The notes: generated from the letters alone by a model not told the origin. A DNA stretch of 64,000 nt from Tomocerus qinae (GCA_020055645.1 CM034547.1:37799909-37863908); one strand, 5' to 3'. Counted from the stretch's first letter, positions 22,901 through 29,104 are shown. Translations and numbers: made by a program.

Positions 22901-24162
22901 GTGGAATTTAATATTAACTTCCCATCTGAATCAAAGGTGTAATCTTCAGTTTCCAATTCTTTTTCTCGATTATTTTGTTTCGTTTTGATCAAATATTCAT
23001 CCCAACTTAGAATCTCAGTACCTGTAACCTGTACTTGGGAAGTCGTATAATTGAGTGATTTAGAATTATTATTAACTCTAAATCGACTTCCAAAGTTTTG
23101 GGTATTTTGCTCATCATAATTAAAATCGCCGACCAAAGTTTCGCTGGACCTTGTTCGATTTTTGGAAACATCAGCTCTGGAAAACGAAAAAATGCCTTCC
23201 TCCCCAGTCCCATTGGGAGATTGGTTTACGTTAATAATTTCCAGCAGGTACGTTTTGGTATTGGTACTATTGTACGGATTTTGTGTCTGTTTACTGGACT
23301 GTCCTTTTTGAACTGGACTGAATTTCTTTGTTGGAGTTGTTTCGGGAGAACTTTCAAATACCTTTGTCAAAGTGAAATTTGAAGTTCGGTTAGTTTCCTC
23401 AGACGTTCTCCACCTTTTGTTCATCAATTCTTTTGTTCTCTCTAATTTTGTTTCCTTAATTGCTGGTATCTCCTCTATCTCTTCTGATGATAAGATAAGT
23501 GTTTCTGATGCAATTGTATTGATTGCCGTTATTCCCCAATTTTGGCCCCCCAAAAATTCATTAATGCTTGTTTTGTTATAAGAATTTACTTCAAATGATT
23601 CTACCTGTGATTGGTCTTCAATGTTATCACTAAAGTAAATACTAGTCGGGGAAAGTATGGACGTGGAAGCAGACGAACTCTCACCAGTGGAATTAGATGG
23701 TTCTGAATTTGTTTTAGAATTAAATGAATTGGATTTATACTTGCTGTACTTTATTTCAAAAGCATCGACTGTGTCTTCTGTGATCCCAATTGTTTGTAGA
23801 CGATACAGCATCTTAGCCTTAGCAGGTTGAGGCACTGTTTGTACGTTACTAAACAATGTCGAAGGGGAATGTGCGTATAAGAAGACTTTTTTTCTATAGA
23901 AGCCAAATTTCTTATTTTTCCAGTGAAGTGAATGTAACCCGTTCATCTCCTCAATATTCAGCAAATATTTAGAAAACAACTCTGAGAAGTTTGAAAATTG
24001 AGACTGAATTGTGGAAATTTGACCAAACTTTCCGCACTTGAGAATATTATTTTCTTGTTCTGCAAGGAGTTTATTTTTTCCATCCCCTTCGGATTTGACC
24101 ACATTTAAGGACAACATCAGAAATAAAGTTGTGATACTGTAGTATAATTTAGGCCGAAACAT
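4768..24162 (-). CDS. Giant secreted mucin-like repeat protein (5' part)
   Basis: An uninterrupted minus-strand frame of about 6464 codons. I prefer the Met at 24162 over the one at 24207 because it starts a classic signal peptide (MFRPKLYYSITTLFLMLSLN). Order of segments: a Ser/Asn-rich region with many N-x-S/T sequons (residues ~25-700); a possibly globular stretch (~715-880); Ser/Thr-rich linker; 8-aa repeats (~1045-1190); 12-aa Asn/Trp repeats (~1200-1350); then 210-aa repeats to the end. The 210-aa units lack cysteine, are dominated by Thr, Ser and Pro, and carry several sequons each (NLS, NST, NAT, NAS/NES), so heavy O- and N-glycosylation is expected. Likely an extracellular mucin, glue, silk-like or cuticle/gut lining glycoprotein; I do not recognise an orthologue. 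The frame ends at 4768 only because one G is missing near 4820, after which the last residues are out of frame. The natural C-terminus lies left of the window. Confidence 0.85.
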   Translation of the reverse strand: MFRPKLYYSITTLFLMLSLNVVKSEGDGKNKLLAEQENNILKCGKFGQISTIQSQFSNFSELFSKYLLNIEEMNGLHSLHWKNKKFGFYRKKVFLYAHSPSTLFSNVQTVPQPAKAKMLYRLQTIGITEDTVDAFEIKYSKYKSNSFNSKTNSEPSNSTGESSSASTSILSPTSIYFSDNIEDQSQVESFEVNSYNKTSINEFLGGQNWGITAINTIASETLILSSEEIEEIPAIKETKLERTKELMNKRWRTSEETNRTSNFTLTKVFESSPETTPTKKFSPVQKGQSSKQTQNPYNSTNTKTYLLEIINVNQSPNGTGEEGIFSFSRADVSKNRTRSSETLVGDFNYDEQNTQNFGSRFRVNNNSKSLNYTTSQVQVTGTEILSWDEYLIKTKQNNREKELETEDYTFDSDGKLILNSTISGRRNLSSLNGTNTLKKGVVNGKATPNTGRAEQEFSFSAERDIIAKNGTNDKSDEFSVSEDSEKARPIKANIKEGNTTSQAHINGSSDNEEILISWDEDIINLNKNLSETEGNSRLTEGERDDIFSWNGTKIIIARKNSSLQYRNNSEGGDEHFSSEAKVVSEELTLSSTEIDQNQNISGEGGILESEERNESYSMWNSTKRGKETKVTVVSVGRRIPSSINESLIESVPSSSEEVPLKLESDAINNLRKQGKRITNPFSKQNKHSTIIINGAVRTKSKKKQKLKLLSNKEHIDYESCSLQETLQMTLQRSNMTTALYKVIVFDKNGKIKRVADTRLSRNGISSGFTTIQHRTKSLDIVGSFQITIKGNIKKYSVKGFQVVYLKLYAIKSGKKPSFKYSISLKSTKGVSWIKRATILPTNEQLKIVFLPQLNSTRCRFFNVDVNEFSFNRASFQIENAAKLIPNKTSSSSSSEESPEESDERGSDIIQTTTKRASKLQSPTVKPIFETEQKTVNITTKKSITALQLQDTSMAQTLGPSLPILIVTTTSKPESIIGLNAIVSTKKGTVANKNASPSKNTTTVIKPSNNILGGKTDTSEVMARNPEKTNLPIATVTKTIPILAEETTTDTTASIATDTTASIATDTTASIATDTTESISTDTTVSIETDTTASIETDTTASIETDTTASIENATTASIANGTTVSIVNGTTVSIANGTTPTIPTDTITSIQTDNPSSIPTDTITSIPTDTITSIPTDTITSIPTDKVTLILISEANLTWKNVTNTNFNSNWNNYSNVDQFKMWNNNSNHNDHNNWNNSNNNDYTNWYNYSNSNAFKNWDKAQMSEYANWNDINNKYKTWNNYTNRYEYNNWNNYTNRQEYNNWNNYTNRQEFNNWNNYTNRHEYDNWKNYTNGNDYNNRDNYTIKDENNTWTFYKNRIKSNKKDNIEIQSNDNKPNYITTSTTLTIKPTLKIPNSKYQSSALVIVSTPSNLSTVETSTQSIFGTMTTHSSLHTVTTPTPVTTPQITTSNPTSVSTPYITQPSKIGTNIGSSILTPTIGLTTNSTNIVSTMNSKVTSTSLKASVEMTTNPTMPTIPSTINTYAQQQFSSLASTNLPNATIPYSQNTIPTSSSVVKSNAQTSSTTNSLSSKTITLPVLSQTTPSNLITTNNLPTMLTTQPISTGSTLQYPSSALVIVSTPSYLSTVETSTQSIFGTMTTHSSLHTVTTPTPVTTPQITTSNPTSVSTPYITQPSKIGTNIGSSILTPTIGLTTNSTNIVSTMNSKVTSTSLKASVEMTTNPTMPTIPSTINTYAQQQFSSLASTNLPNATIPYSQNTIPTSSSVVKSNAQTSSTTNSLSSKTITLPVLSQTTPSNLITTNNLPTMLTTQPISTGSTLQYPSSALVIVSTPSYLSTVETSTQSIFGTMTTHSSLHTVTTPTPVTTPQITTSNPTSVSTPYITQPSKIGTNIGSSMLTPTIGLTTNSTNIVSTINSKVTSTSVNESVEMTTNPTMPTIPSTINTYAQQQFSSLASTKLPNATIPYSQSTIPTSSSVVKSNAQTSSTTNSLSSKTITLPVLSQTTPSILITTNNLPTMLTTQPISTGSTLQYPSSALVIVSTPSYLSTVETSTQSIFGTMTTHSSLHTVTTPTPVTTPQITTSNPTSVSTPYITQPSKIGTNIGSSMLTTTIGLITNSTNIVSTINSKVTSTSVNESVEMTTNPTMPTIPSTINTYAQLQFSSLASTKLPNATIAYSQSTIPTSSSVVKSNAQTSSTTNSLSSKTITLPVLSQTTPSILITANNLPTMLTTQPISTGSTLQYPSSALVIVSTPSNLSTVGISTQSIFGTMTTHSSLHTVTTPTPVTTPQITTSNPTSKSTPYITQPSKIGTNIGSSMLTPTIGLTTNSTNIVSTINSKVTSTSVNESVEMTTNPTMPTIPSTINTYAQQQFSSLASTKLPNATIPYSQSTIPTSSSVVKSNAQTSSTTNSLSSKTTTLPVLNQTTPSILITTNNLPTMLTTQPISTGSTLQYPSSALVIVSTPSYLSTVETSTQSIFGTMTTHSSLHTVTTPTPVTTPQITTSNPTSVSTPYITQPSKIGTNIGSSILTPTIGLTTNSTNIVSTMNSKVTSTSLKASVEMTTNPTMPTIPSTINTYAQQQFSSLASTKLPNATIPYSQSTIPTSSSVVKSNAQTSSTTNSLSSKTITLPVLSQTTPSNLITTNNLPTMLTTQPISTGSTLQYPSSALVIVSTPSNLSTVETSTQSIFGTMTTHSSLHTVTTPTPVTTPQITTSNPTSKSTPYITQPSKIGTNIGSSMLTPTIGLTTNSTNIVSTINSKVTSTSVNESVEMTTNPTMPTIPSTINTYAQQQFSSLASTKLPNATIPYSQSTIPTSSSVVKSNAQTSSTTNSLSSKTITLPVLSQTTPSILITANNLPTMLTTQPISTGSTLQYPSSALVIVSTPSNLSTVETSTQSIFGTMTTHSSLHTVTTPTPVTTPQITTSNPTSVSTPYITQPSKIGTNIGSSMLTPTIGLTTNSTNIVSTINSKVTSTSVNASVEMTTNPTMPTIPSTINTYAQLQFSSLASTKLPNATIAYSQSTIPTSSSVVKSNAQTSSTTNSLSSKTITLPVLSQTTPSNLITTNNLPTMLTTQPISTGSTLQYPSSALVIVSTPSNLSTVETSTQSIFGTMTTHSSLHTVTTPTPVTTPQITTSNPTSKSTPYITQPSKIGTNIGSSMLTPTIGLTTNSTNIVSTINSKVTSTSVNESVEMTTNPTMPTIPSTINTYAQQQFSSLASTKLPNATIPYSQSTIPTSSSVVKSNAQTSSTTNSLSSKTTTLPVLNQTTPSILITTNNLPTMLTTQPISTGSTLQYPSSALVIVSTPSNLSTVETSTQSIFGTMTTHSSLHTVTTPTPVTTPQITTSNPTSVSTPYITQPSKIGTNIGSSILTPTIGLTTNSTNIVSTINSKVTSTSVNESVEMTTNPTMPTIPSTINTYAQLQFSSLASTELPNATIPYSQSTIPTSSSVVKSNAQTSSTTNSLSSKTITLPVLSQTTPSNLITTNNLPTMLTTQPISTGSTLQYPSSALVIVSTPSNLSTVETSTQSIFGTMTTHSSLHTVTTPTPVTTPQITTSNPTSVSTPYITQPSKIGTNIGSSILTPTIGLTTNSTNIVSTMNSKVTSTSLNASVEMTTNPTMPTIPSTINTYAQQQFSSLASTELPNATIPYSQSTIPTSSSVVKSNAQTSSTTNSLSSKTITLPVLSQTTPSNLITTNNLPTMLTTQPISAGSTLQYPSSALVIVSTPSNLSTVETSTQSIFGTMTTHSSLHTVTTPTPVTTPQITTSNPTSKSTPYITQPSKIGTNIGSSILTPTIGLTTNSTNIVSTMNSKVTSTSLNASVEMTTNPTMPTIPSTINTYAQQQFSSLASTELPNATIPYSQSTIPTSSSVVKSNAQTSSTTNSLSSKTITLPVLSQTTPSNLITTNNLPTMLTTQPISTGSTLQYPSSALVIVSTPSNLSTVETSTQSIFGTMTTHSSLHTVTTPTPVTTPQITTSNPTSVSTPYITQPSKIGTNIGSSILTPTIGLTTNSTNIVSTINSKVTSTSLNASVEMTTNPTMPTIPSTINTYAQLQFSSLASTELPNATIPYSQSTIPTSSSVVKSNAQTSSTTNSLSSKTITLPVLSQTTPSNLITTNNLPTMLTTQPISTGSTLQYPSSALVIVSTPSNLSTVETSTQSIFGTMTTHSSLHTVTTPTPVTTPQITTSNPTSVSTPYITQPSKIGTNIGSSILTPTIGLTTNSTNIVSTINSKVTSTSLNASVEMTTNPTMPTIPSTINTYAQQQFSSLASTELPNATIPYSQSTIPTSSSVVKSNAQTSSTTNSLSSKTITLPVLSQTTPSNLITTNNLPTMLTTQPISTGSTLQYPSSALVIVSTPSNLSTVETSTQSIFGTMTTHSSLHTVTTPTPVTTPQITTSNPTSVSTPYITQPSKIGTNIGSSILTPTIGLTTNSTNIVSTMNSKVTSTSLNASVEMTTNPTMPTIPSTINTYAQQQFSSLASTELPNATIPYSQSTIPTSSSVVKSNAQTSSTTNSLSSKTITLPVLSQTTPSNLITTNNLPTMLTTQPISAGSTLQYPSSALVIVSTPSNLSTVETSTQSIFGTMTTHSSLHTVTTPTPVTTPQITTSNPTSVSTPYITQPSKIGTNIGSSILTPTIGLTTNSTNIVSTINSKVTSTSLNASVEMTTNPTMPTIPSTINTYAQQQFSSLASTELPNATIPYSQSTIPTSSSVVKSNAQTSSTTNSLSSKTITLPVLSQTTPSNLITTNNLPTMLTTQPISTGSTLQYPSSALVIVSTPSNLSTVETSTQSIFGTMTTHSSLHTVTTPTPVTTPQITTSNPTSVSTPYITQPSKIGTNIGSSILTPTIGLTTNSTNIVSTMNSKVTSTSLNASVEMTTNPTMPTIPSTINTYAQQQFSSLASTELPNATIPYSQSTIPTSSSVVKSNAQTSSTTNSLSSKTITLPVLSQTTPSKLITTNNLPTMLTTQPISTGSTLQYPSSALVIVSTPSNLSTVETSTQSIFGTMTTHSSLHTVTTPTPVTTPQITTSNPTSVSTPYITQPSKIGTNIGSSMLTPTIGLTTNSTNIVSTMNSNVTSTSLNASVEMTTNPTMPTIPSTINTYAQQQFSSLASTELPNATIPYSQSTIPTSSSVVKSNAQTSSTTNSLSSKTITLPVLSQTTPSNLITTNNLPTMLTTQPISAGSTLQYPSSALVIVSTPSNLSTVETSTQSIFGTMTTHSSLHTVTTPTPVTTPQITTSNPTSVSTPYITQPSKIGTNIGSSILTPTIGLTTNSTNIVSTINSKVTSTSLNASVEMTTNPTMPTIPSTINTYAQQQFSSLASTELPNATIPYSQSTIPTSSSVVKSNAQTSSTTNSLSSKTITLPVLSQTTPSNLITTNNLPTMLTTQPISTGSTLQYPSSALVIVSTPSNLSTVETSTQSIFGTMTTHSSLHTVTTPTPVTTPQITTSNPTSVSTPYITQPSKIGTNIGSSILTPTIGLTTNSTNIVSTMNSKVTSTSVNESVEMTTNPTMPTIPSTINTYAQQQFSSLASTELPNATIPYSQSTIPTSSSVVKSNAQTSSTTNSLSSKTITLPVLSQTTPSNLITTNNLPTMLTTQPISTGSTLQYPSSALVIVSTPSNLSTVETSTQSIFGTMTTHSSLHTVTTPTPVTTPQITTSNPTSVSTPYITQPSKIGTNIGSSILTPTIGLTTNSTNIVSTINSKVTSTSVNESVEMTTNPTMPTIPSTINTYAQLQFSSLASTELPNATIPYSQSTIPTSSSVVKSNAQTSSTTNSLSSKTITLPVLSQTTPSILITTNNLPTMLTTQPISTGSTLQYPSSALVIVSTPSNLSTVETSTQSIFGTMTTHSSLHTVTTPTPVTTPQITTSNPTSVSTPYITQPSKIGTNIGSSILTPTIGLTTNSTNIVSTMNSKVTSTSLNASVEMTTNPTMPTIPSTINTYAQQQFSSLASTELPNATIPYSQSTIPTSSSVVKSNAQTSSTTNSLSSKTITLPVLSQTTPSNLITTNNLPTMLTTQPISTGSTLQYPSSALVIVSTPSNLSTVETSTQSIFGTMTTHSSLHTVTTPTPVTTPQITTSNPTSVSTPYITQPSKIGTNIGSSILTPTIGLTTNSTNIVSTMNSKVTSTSLNASVEMTTNPTMPTIPSTINTYAQQQFSSLASTKLPNATIPYSQSTIPTSSSVVKSNAQTSSTTNSLSSKTITLPVLSQTTPSNLITTNNLPTMLTTQPISTGSTLQYPSSALVIVSTPSNLSTVETSTQSIFGTMTTHSSLHTVTTPTPVTTPQITTSNPTSVSTPYITQPSKIGTNIGSSMLTPTIGLTTNSTNIVSTINSKVTSTSVNESVEMTTNPTMPTIPSTINTYAQLQFSSLASTKLPNATIPYSQSTIPTSSSVVKSNAQTSSTTNSLSSKTITLPVLSQTTPSKLITTNNLPTMLTTQPISTGSTLQYPSSALVIVSTPPTCQLLKHLHSQFLVQ
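20120..20575 (-). repeat. 36-bp coding repeats, Asn/Trp/Tyr-rich
   Basis: Degenerate 36-bp units inside the mucin-like gene encode 12-aa repeats of the type NNWNNYTNRQEY. The central copies (about 20190-20330) are nearly perfect; outer ones decay to N/W/H-rich sequence. Nearly every unit carries an NYT or NNS type N-glycosylation sequon and one or two tryptophans. The composition differs sharply from the Thr/Ser/Pro repeats on either side, so this is a separate structural segment, perhaps adhesive or aggregation-prone (inference). Confidence 0.85.
20590..21030 (-). repeat. 24-bp coding repeats (8-aa Thr/Ser/Ile units)
   Basis: About 18 copies of a 24-bp unit inside the mucin-like gene encode 8-aa repeats such as TDTTASIA and, nearer the 630-bp array, IPTDTITS. 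Copies are cleanest at 20940-21020, where three consecutive units are identical. The Thr-rich units are typical mucin O-glycosylation targets. Confidence 0.9.
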
Positions 24163-24207
24163 ATTTTTTGTATTTGCTTCTTGTATGTATATGTAAGCTA
24201 CAACCAT

Positions 24208-24604
24208 ATCATGTGGTAGAAAATGGGGATCCGTCTTTCTTTCATGTTTTCTCTAAAATTGTAGTAGTCATTTGTTTTTTAAATCCTGAATCTGTCCAAA
24301 ATGATCACCTTTTTAAAAGTTTATTCCCTAAATAATATATATTTGATATAAGTGACATTTATATAGAAAATACTTTTTATTATTTAATTTCCATTGCATT
24401 CAATATGGGTCAATGTCTCATCTGTCTTTAGAGGCTGAAAGTATAAATTGAGGCATAATATGGTTATTTTTTGCCCAATAAATCAGTAAGTCAATTTGCC
24501 AAAGTTTAGAATTGTGGACATAACATTTTAAATAAAAATTTTCCTGGTAGAAAATCCAGAACAAATCGGACAAGTTACTAATTTTTCTGAATTTTTGGAA
24601 AACT
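24208..24604. other. 5' flank of the mucin-like gene
   Basis: AT-rich non-coding DNA upstream of the minus-strand mucin-like gene. I see no further exon or RNA gene; the promoter is presumably here, but no motif is clear enough to call. Confidence 0.4.
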
Positions 24605-24777
24605 ACTCGGTGCAAGCACGTATCCAGTAGAGGGCGGAGGGGCGCAGCGCCCCCCTAAATCTGAGAATAAGAGAAGATTTTTTCCAAAAAAAGGCCAAAA
24701 ATTCCAAAAAAATATTTATTTATTGCGTATTTTTGGTTGCGCTTGAAAAAATTTCTGGATACGTGCCTAACTCGGTG
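24605..24777. mobile_element. hAT-type MITE with 8-bp target duplication
   Basis: A 157-bp element (24613-24769) is bounded by inverted ends sharing a perfect 12-bp core (GCACGTATCCAG at the left, CTGGATACGTGC at the right). It is flanked on both sides by the identical 8-mer ACTCGGTG (24605-24612 and 24770-24777). An 8-bp target duplication is diagnostic of hAT-superfamily insertion. The interior is non-coding, with a GC-rich tract (GGGGCGCAGCGCCCCC) and an A-rich tract. The intact duplication suggests a fairly recent insertion. Confidence 0.85.
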
Positions 24778-25956
24778 TCTGTTAAGTAATTCACAAGTTG
24801 GTGTTTCAAAGTCTTTAGAATCCCATTCTATAATGCAATAATGTTATCAAAGCCTCGTAAGACTAGGACCAGGGCCTAGGATGAGGTGGGGTTAGATAAA
24901 TGTCCTTTTGTACTTATGATAATTACCTTTTGCGTCACAGCGGTCCAATTCCAATACATAAAGGAATAGGAAGTTCCGATTTAATTTCACCTGTTTCAAT
25001 AACGTACTAAAATTAATAGCATATGGTCTGCTACACACACTCTCGATTTTAAATCTTTTTTAATTTGGACCATAGGTTTTTTATTTACGTACACTTTATA
25101 CATGGCTGGACGATCCCAGTCATACCCAATTCCCAGTACCCCGCAAGTGTGTTAAGTAAATATGAAACCATCATTATAAAGGAATCTTTCTTAATTCCAT
25201 ATTTATTATGCCAATCTTAATTTTGCTACGCACGTAGTAATAATTGTAATGAACTACACGAACTACTCTTATTCTTGATTAATAATTGAAAGTTCTACTT
25301 GTTTAAATGGAATTATGATTTGATAAGCATTTATACTTCAAAAGATACGACGAAATTAAAAATGCCATATCGTCATTATTACCTCCAAAATATAATGCCT
25401 AATTTATGCACGTAGTCGTAATTCGCAATCGTAAATAATATAATGCTAATTATGCATTGAATGGAACAAAACATTATTTTTATCTATTTTTCTTTGTTTC
25501 GGGCTCAGCAGTAGAATCATAAAATTAAAATTTTAATTTCATAATGCCACAACAAGAAAACATTTTAGGGAAGACACGCGTAATGCATGTGCAAAATATT
25601 TATATTTTGCCTCTCATAAAGCAAACATAAACATGTCCTCGTTACTTTAATAAATTATGGAATTCATAAGTGCCCAGTGTTTGATGATCAGCCGATCAGC
25701 CAACTAGCAAATTAAAATGATCGACTAAAATGGCTATTTGAATTTCCACGTATTTTGAACCACCCTTGAACCTTAATAAAATATTTAAAAAAAATTTTAT
25801 TCTTGATTTCCGATGTGTTAAAAAACCATGGGTTAAAGCCGTCTGAAATAGAACTCAGCCTGCGAGCCTGTATTATTGATTCCATATCATATCAGTATTA
25901 TGCTAGAGTGTAAAGAGTACATATATTTATATAATGTTTGATCGTCTTATATCATA
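24778..25956. other. Intergenic, no feature seen
   Basis: AT-rich sequence with frequent stops in all frames. I found no gene, RNA or clear repeat between the hAT MITE and the pogo-like element. Confidence 0.4.
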
Positions 25957-26798
25957 CCGTAAATATCGATATAATTCCGCGCGGAATTATTGTTTCAAAG
26001 GCTCAAAAAAAGGGTGAATAGTCGAAATAATTCCGCAGCTGCGGAATTATTTCGATACGCGGAATTATTTTTCATAGTCAATTTTTATTTAATTTTCAAT
26101 GCAAAAGTGAAAAATAAAAAAAAGATTAATAATAAATGGATTTATATTTCATCCATTCTTGTAAAGTTTCTTCCATTGCAGGAATTTTTAATTTTCGTCC
26201 TCCTCCTTTTAGTATTTTTCTCTCACTTGCTTCTGTGCATACAAAAATATCCTCCACAAAATGATATAGAAATGACATTTTCAAATATAAATTTATTATA
26301 AATTTATTATTATAAACTGTTTCCATCTTCAGCTAAAGTTTCAAACTCCAGCCTTTTCCGTTTCCATTCACTTAGAGTTTTTCGATGAACATTTAACTGT
26401 TTGCTGACCTTAGTCATCAAGCTTTCGTCACATAATTTAATAGCCCTGATCTTAAAAGCCAAATTTCTTGACACAGAAAGATGGTCTTTTTGGAGTCAAA
26501 AATACTCGTTCTCCCTCCGCTTCTGCCATTTCAGAGTGAATGCAGACTGCAACTAAACTACCATCATGCTGTACTCTGAGAACCTTTCACTCAAGTCAAT
26601 GTTCTTAATTCCTTAGTACATATGCACTTATTTATTTTATCTTATCATTAAATTTGCCTTTTACCTACACTAACATAAAAATGCAGGTAAAGGTACGCGG
26701 AATTATTTGCTAGAACGGCCTAAAAAGCTAAGTAAAATCGAAATAATTCCGCGTACGCGGAATTATTTCAGTAGGCGGAACTATATCGATATTTACGG
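25957..26798 (-). mobile_element. Non-autonomous pogo/Tc1-mariner-like DNA transposon
   Basis: An 842-bp element ends in perfect 17-bp terminal inverted repeats (CCGTAAATATCGATATA at the left and its exact complement at the right). TA dinucleotides on both sides (25955-25956 and 26799-26800) fit a TA target duplication. Just inside each end are several palindromic copies of a motif around GCGGAATTATT (25975-26070 and 26695-26785), probably transposase-binding subterminal repeats. The interior holds only the broken N-terminal part of a pogo/CENP-B-type transposase on the minus strand; the DDE catalytic domain is missing, so mobility would need a helper. Confidence 0.85.
26126..26529 (-). pseudogene. 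Pogo/CENP-B-like transposase N-terminal remnant
   Basis: From a Met at 26529 the minus strand encodes a short leader. After a frameshift near 26480 comes a helix-turn-helix region with IRAIKLCDESLMTKVSKQLN and RKTLSEWKRKR, typical of the first HTH of pogo/CENP-B proteins. A second segment (about 26245-26126) encodes GGGRKLKIPAMEETLQEWM, the usual start of the CENP-B second HTH. The two can be joined in frame by removing about 26325-26245 as a GT-AG intron. The protein then stops, long before any DDE domain. It is a truncated, probably inactive relic carried by the surrounding TIR element. Confidence 0.75.
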
Positions 26799-27048
26799 TA
26801 TATGTTACAATTTACAACTATAACCCCAACAAATGAGTACATTTATCAGTTACAGGTTTATACATATTTTTATTCGGTGAAAATTAATAATACAGATGAA
26901 ACCAAATTTTATTCTACTTATTCTATGTTATTTGACAGAAACTGTACAAATTACACAACTAATTAAAATCAAATTAAGTTGTCAAATATTGTCTTTTACT
27001 AACTAAGTTACTTCTATAAGGCTTACGACTATAATGAAATCATTTTTG

Positions 27049-29104
27049 TTAGACAAGCAAGTTTACTGATCCATGTTTCTTTCCTGGCCAAGCTTCTTTT
27101 GTGTACTTCTTTTTCGTGGGCTCAGGCTCATCTACTGTTTCAGTTGAAGCTTTCACGGCACTTGTAGTAAATGGTAAATAAAGTTCGTTCCCAGTTTCTT
27201 CTATATCCGGTGCGGGGTTTGGCAGTGGTAACCATTTTAACGATAGAGGTGTAAAAAAGGGACCATGTGAATCAGCCACACCTGAATAGATATCGTCGAA
27301 TTTGGCAAGTCGTGGGTAGACGTATCGAAATTCTTGATTTTGAATGGGAACTAATCCTGTGCCCAGCTTTGGTCTCTGGTTATTGACAAATCAATGTTTA
27401 AAGAAGTGCATGAATGACAGTTCATGATAAATGATGATGAGGTCACTGCACTTAATATCAGATAATCAGACTTGTTTGGGATTATGAATAATGAATAGAC
27501 GAAAACTCGTAACATGGGGGGGGATATTCAGGATTACCCTTTCTTAGGCTTTCACACACGAAGCCCAAAAACGCCTAAATAAGAGACTAAAGTTGTATTG
27601 TATAATACAAAACCCAAAAAGTTAAGTTGTGTTTGCTTATTACATCTTAAAAACAAAAATTGCAGTTTTGCATGCATATGCGCAAAAATAAATGTGCACA
27701 CGCTTTGCAGTGATTTCTATCTACTTTAGTTGCGTTTCTACTTAATGTGACACATGCGGCAGAATTTTGAAAGCATATTAAAATATAAGGGTAAGTTAAG
27801 GTACGTTTCAGAAAGGTAAGGTAAGTGAAATAAATAATTAGTTTGCCATAAACTTTAGTTAGAATCGCTTTTTGTTACGACTAAGCACTATTATGTGCTG
27901 CTCTGCGTACTTGGCTCTGTCTCAGATTGACGAGAGGGGGGGATAGTCTGGGACCCTTTAATTTAATTAGGAGATAGTAGAATAGGTACTTTCTGTCATT
28001 TAAAATTCCTCTGGATATTCCACATAAATATGTAAAGATAGTCTGCTTACAACCTTTGATGCGGATGGTATTAGTGTACTTTTCACCAGATTTCTAAATC
28101 GTCCAATCGAAGGATCGACATCTTCAGGGTTGATTATTTCTTCCTCATCATTAAATGTAACGGACTTGTTTTTACTCTGTCCGTTTTTAAATATGATGTC
28201 TTCCTCTGATATTCCAAGAAGCGAAGTTCGACAATTGCGTGCAGTGTTAAATTCTGTCAAATTCTGTTCAAAATACATAATTATTACTACTATTATTATT
28301 TATGGCAATTCTTTCATTTCAGAAACTGCTTGATTTTGTATTCTTTAAATGTCAAAACATTTTTTTGTTCTGCTCACATTTAATTCAGCGTCGGTCTCCG
28401 GTAATCCTAAAGGAGTTCCTTCACTATTGGAAGTAGAACTTTCAAGTTCCTCCATAACGGGACGAAGTGGAGGACGCTGTCGTATGACATACTGACGAGT
28501 AGAAGCCCCAAAATGAAACACACTATCAATAGGCAATTGAGTAGGTTTATTAGCCTCGATGCGTAGACTTCCAATGTATGTTCCATGAGCTATTGTGTAA
28601 AATTAAGTTGAAAATTCAATAGCTTTCATTCAACTTCATAGTCATTAAAATTAAAATTATTAATTTATACTTACTACTCCCCAAGTCTACAAGAAACGTT
28701 CGTTCAAGATGTTGGTGATACACCAAAACAGCATGAAACCGGGAGCAGGATGCATGATCAATGCAAATATCAACTCCCTGAGGACTTCTTCCAAATAAGT
28801 AACTCGTCTGCTCATCAATCAGCAATTTCTAGAAAAAAATTACAAACTTGAGACAAGATTCACATACAAATGTAAAATTCGTTTTTATTTTATGAATTCG
28901 CTGATAGATTACTTGGACCAGTTTATCATCTTTCATGACATCCAAATGAAGACCAGATGGAGGTTTGGCTGCCCTGCTCGGTATTTTGGAAAAATTAATA
29001 TATAATAAATGGAATTCACGTATTGGTGACATGGAAAGGAGAAAAACATAAGAAAAGAAAAAAAATAAAACTTGCCATTTTGGAATTTCATAGGCACACG
29101 CCAT
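27049..29104 (-). CDS. PPP1R8: NIPP1, nuclear inhibitor of protein phosphatase 1
   Basis: Six coding exons, complement(27049-27375, 28051-28263, 28378-28589, 28675-28828, 28913-28973, 29076-29104), give about 331 aa; human NIPP1 is about 351. The N-terminus has the family start (YEIPKW then KPPSGLHLDV). An FHA domain follows (FGRSPQG, SCSRFHAVLVYH, STHGTYIG, FGASTR), which binds phosphothreonine partners in splicing and chromatin complexes. A PP1-docking motif KSVTF matches the RVxF pattern, directly followed by the hallmark IINPEDVDPSIGRFRN. The C-terminus KKKYTKEAWPGKK is also conserved. Expected role: nuclear PP1 regulatory subunit. All introns are GT-AG except the first, where only a GC donor (GCAAGT) at 29075 gives the conserved in-frame junction. 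The region between the PP1 motif and the C-terminus is shorter and less similar than in vertebrates. Confidence 0.93.
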
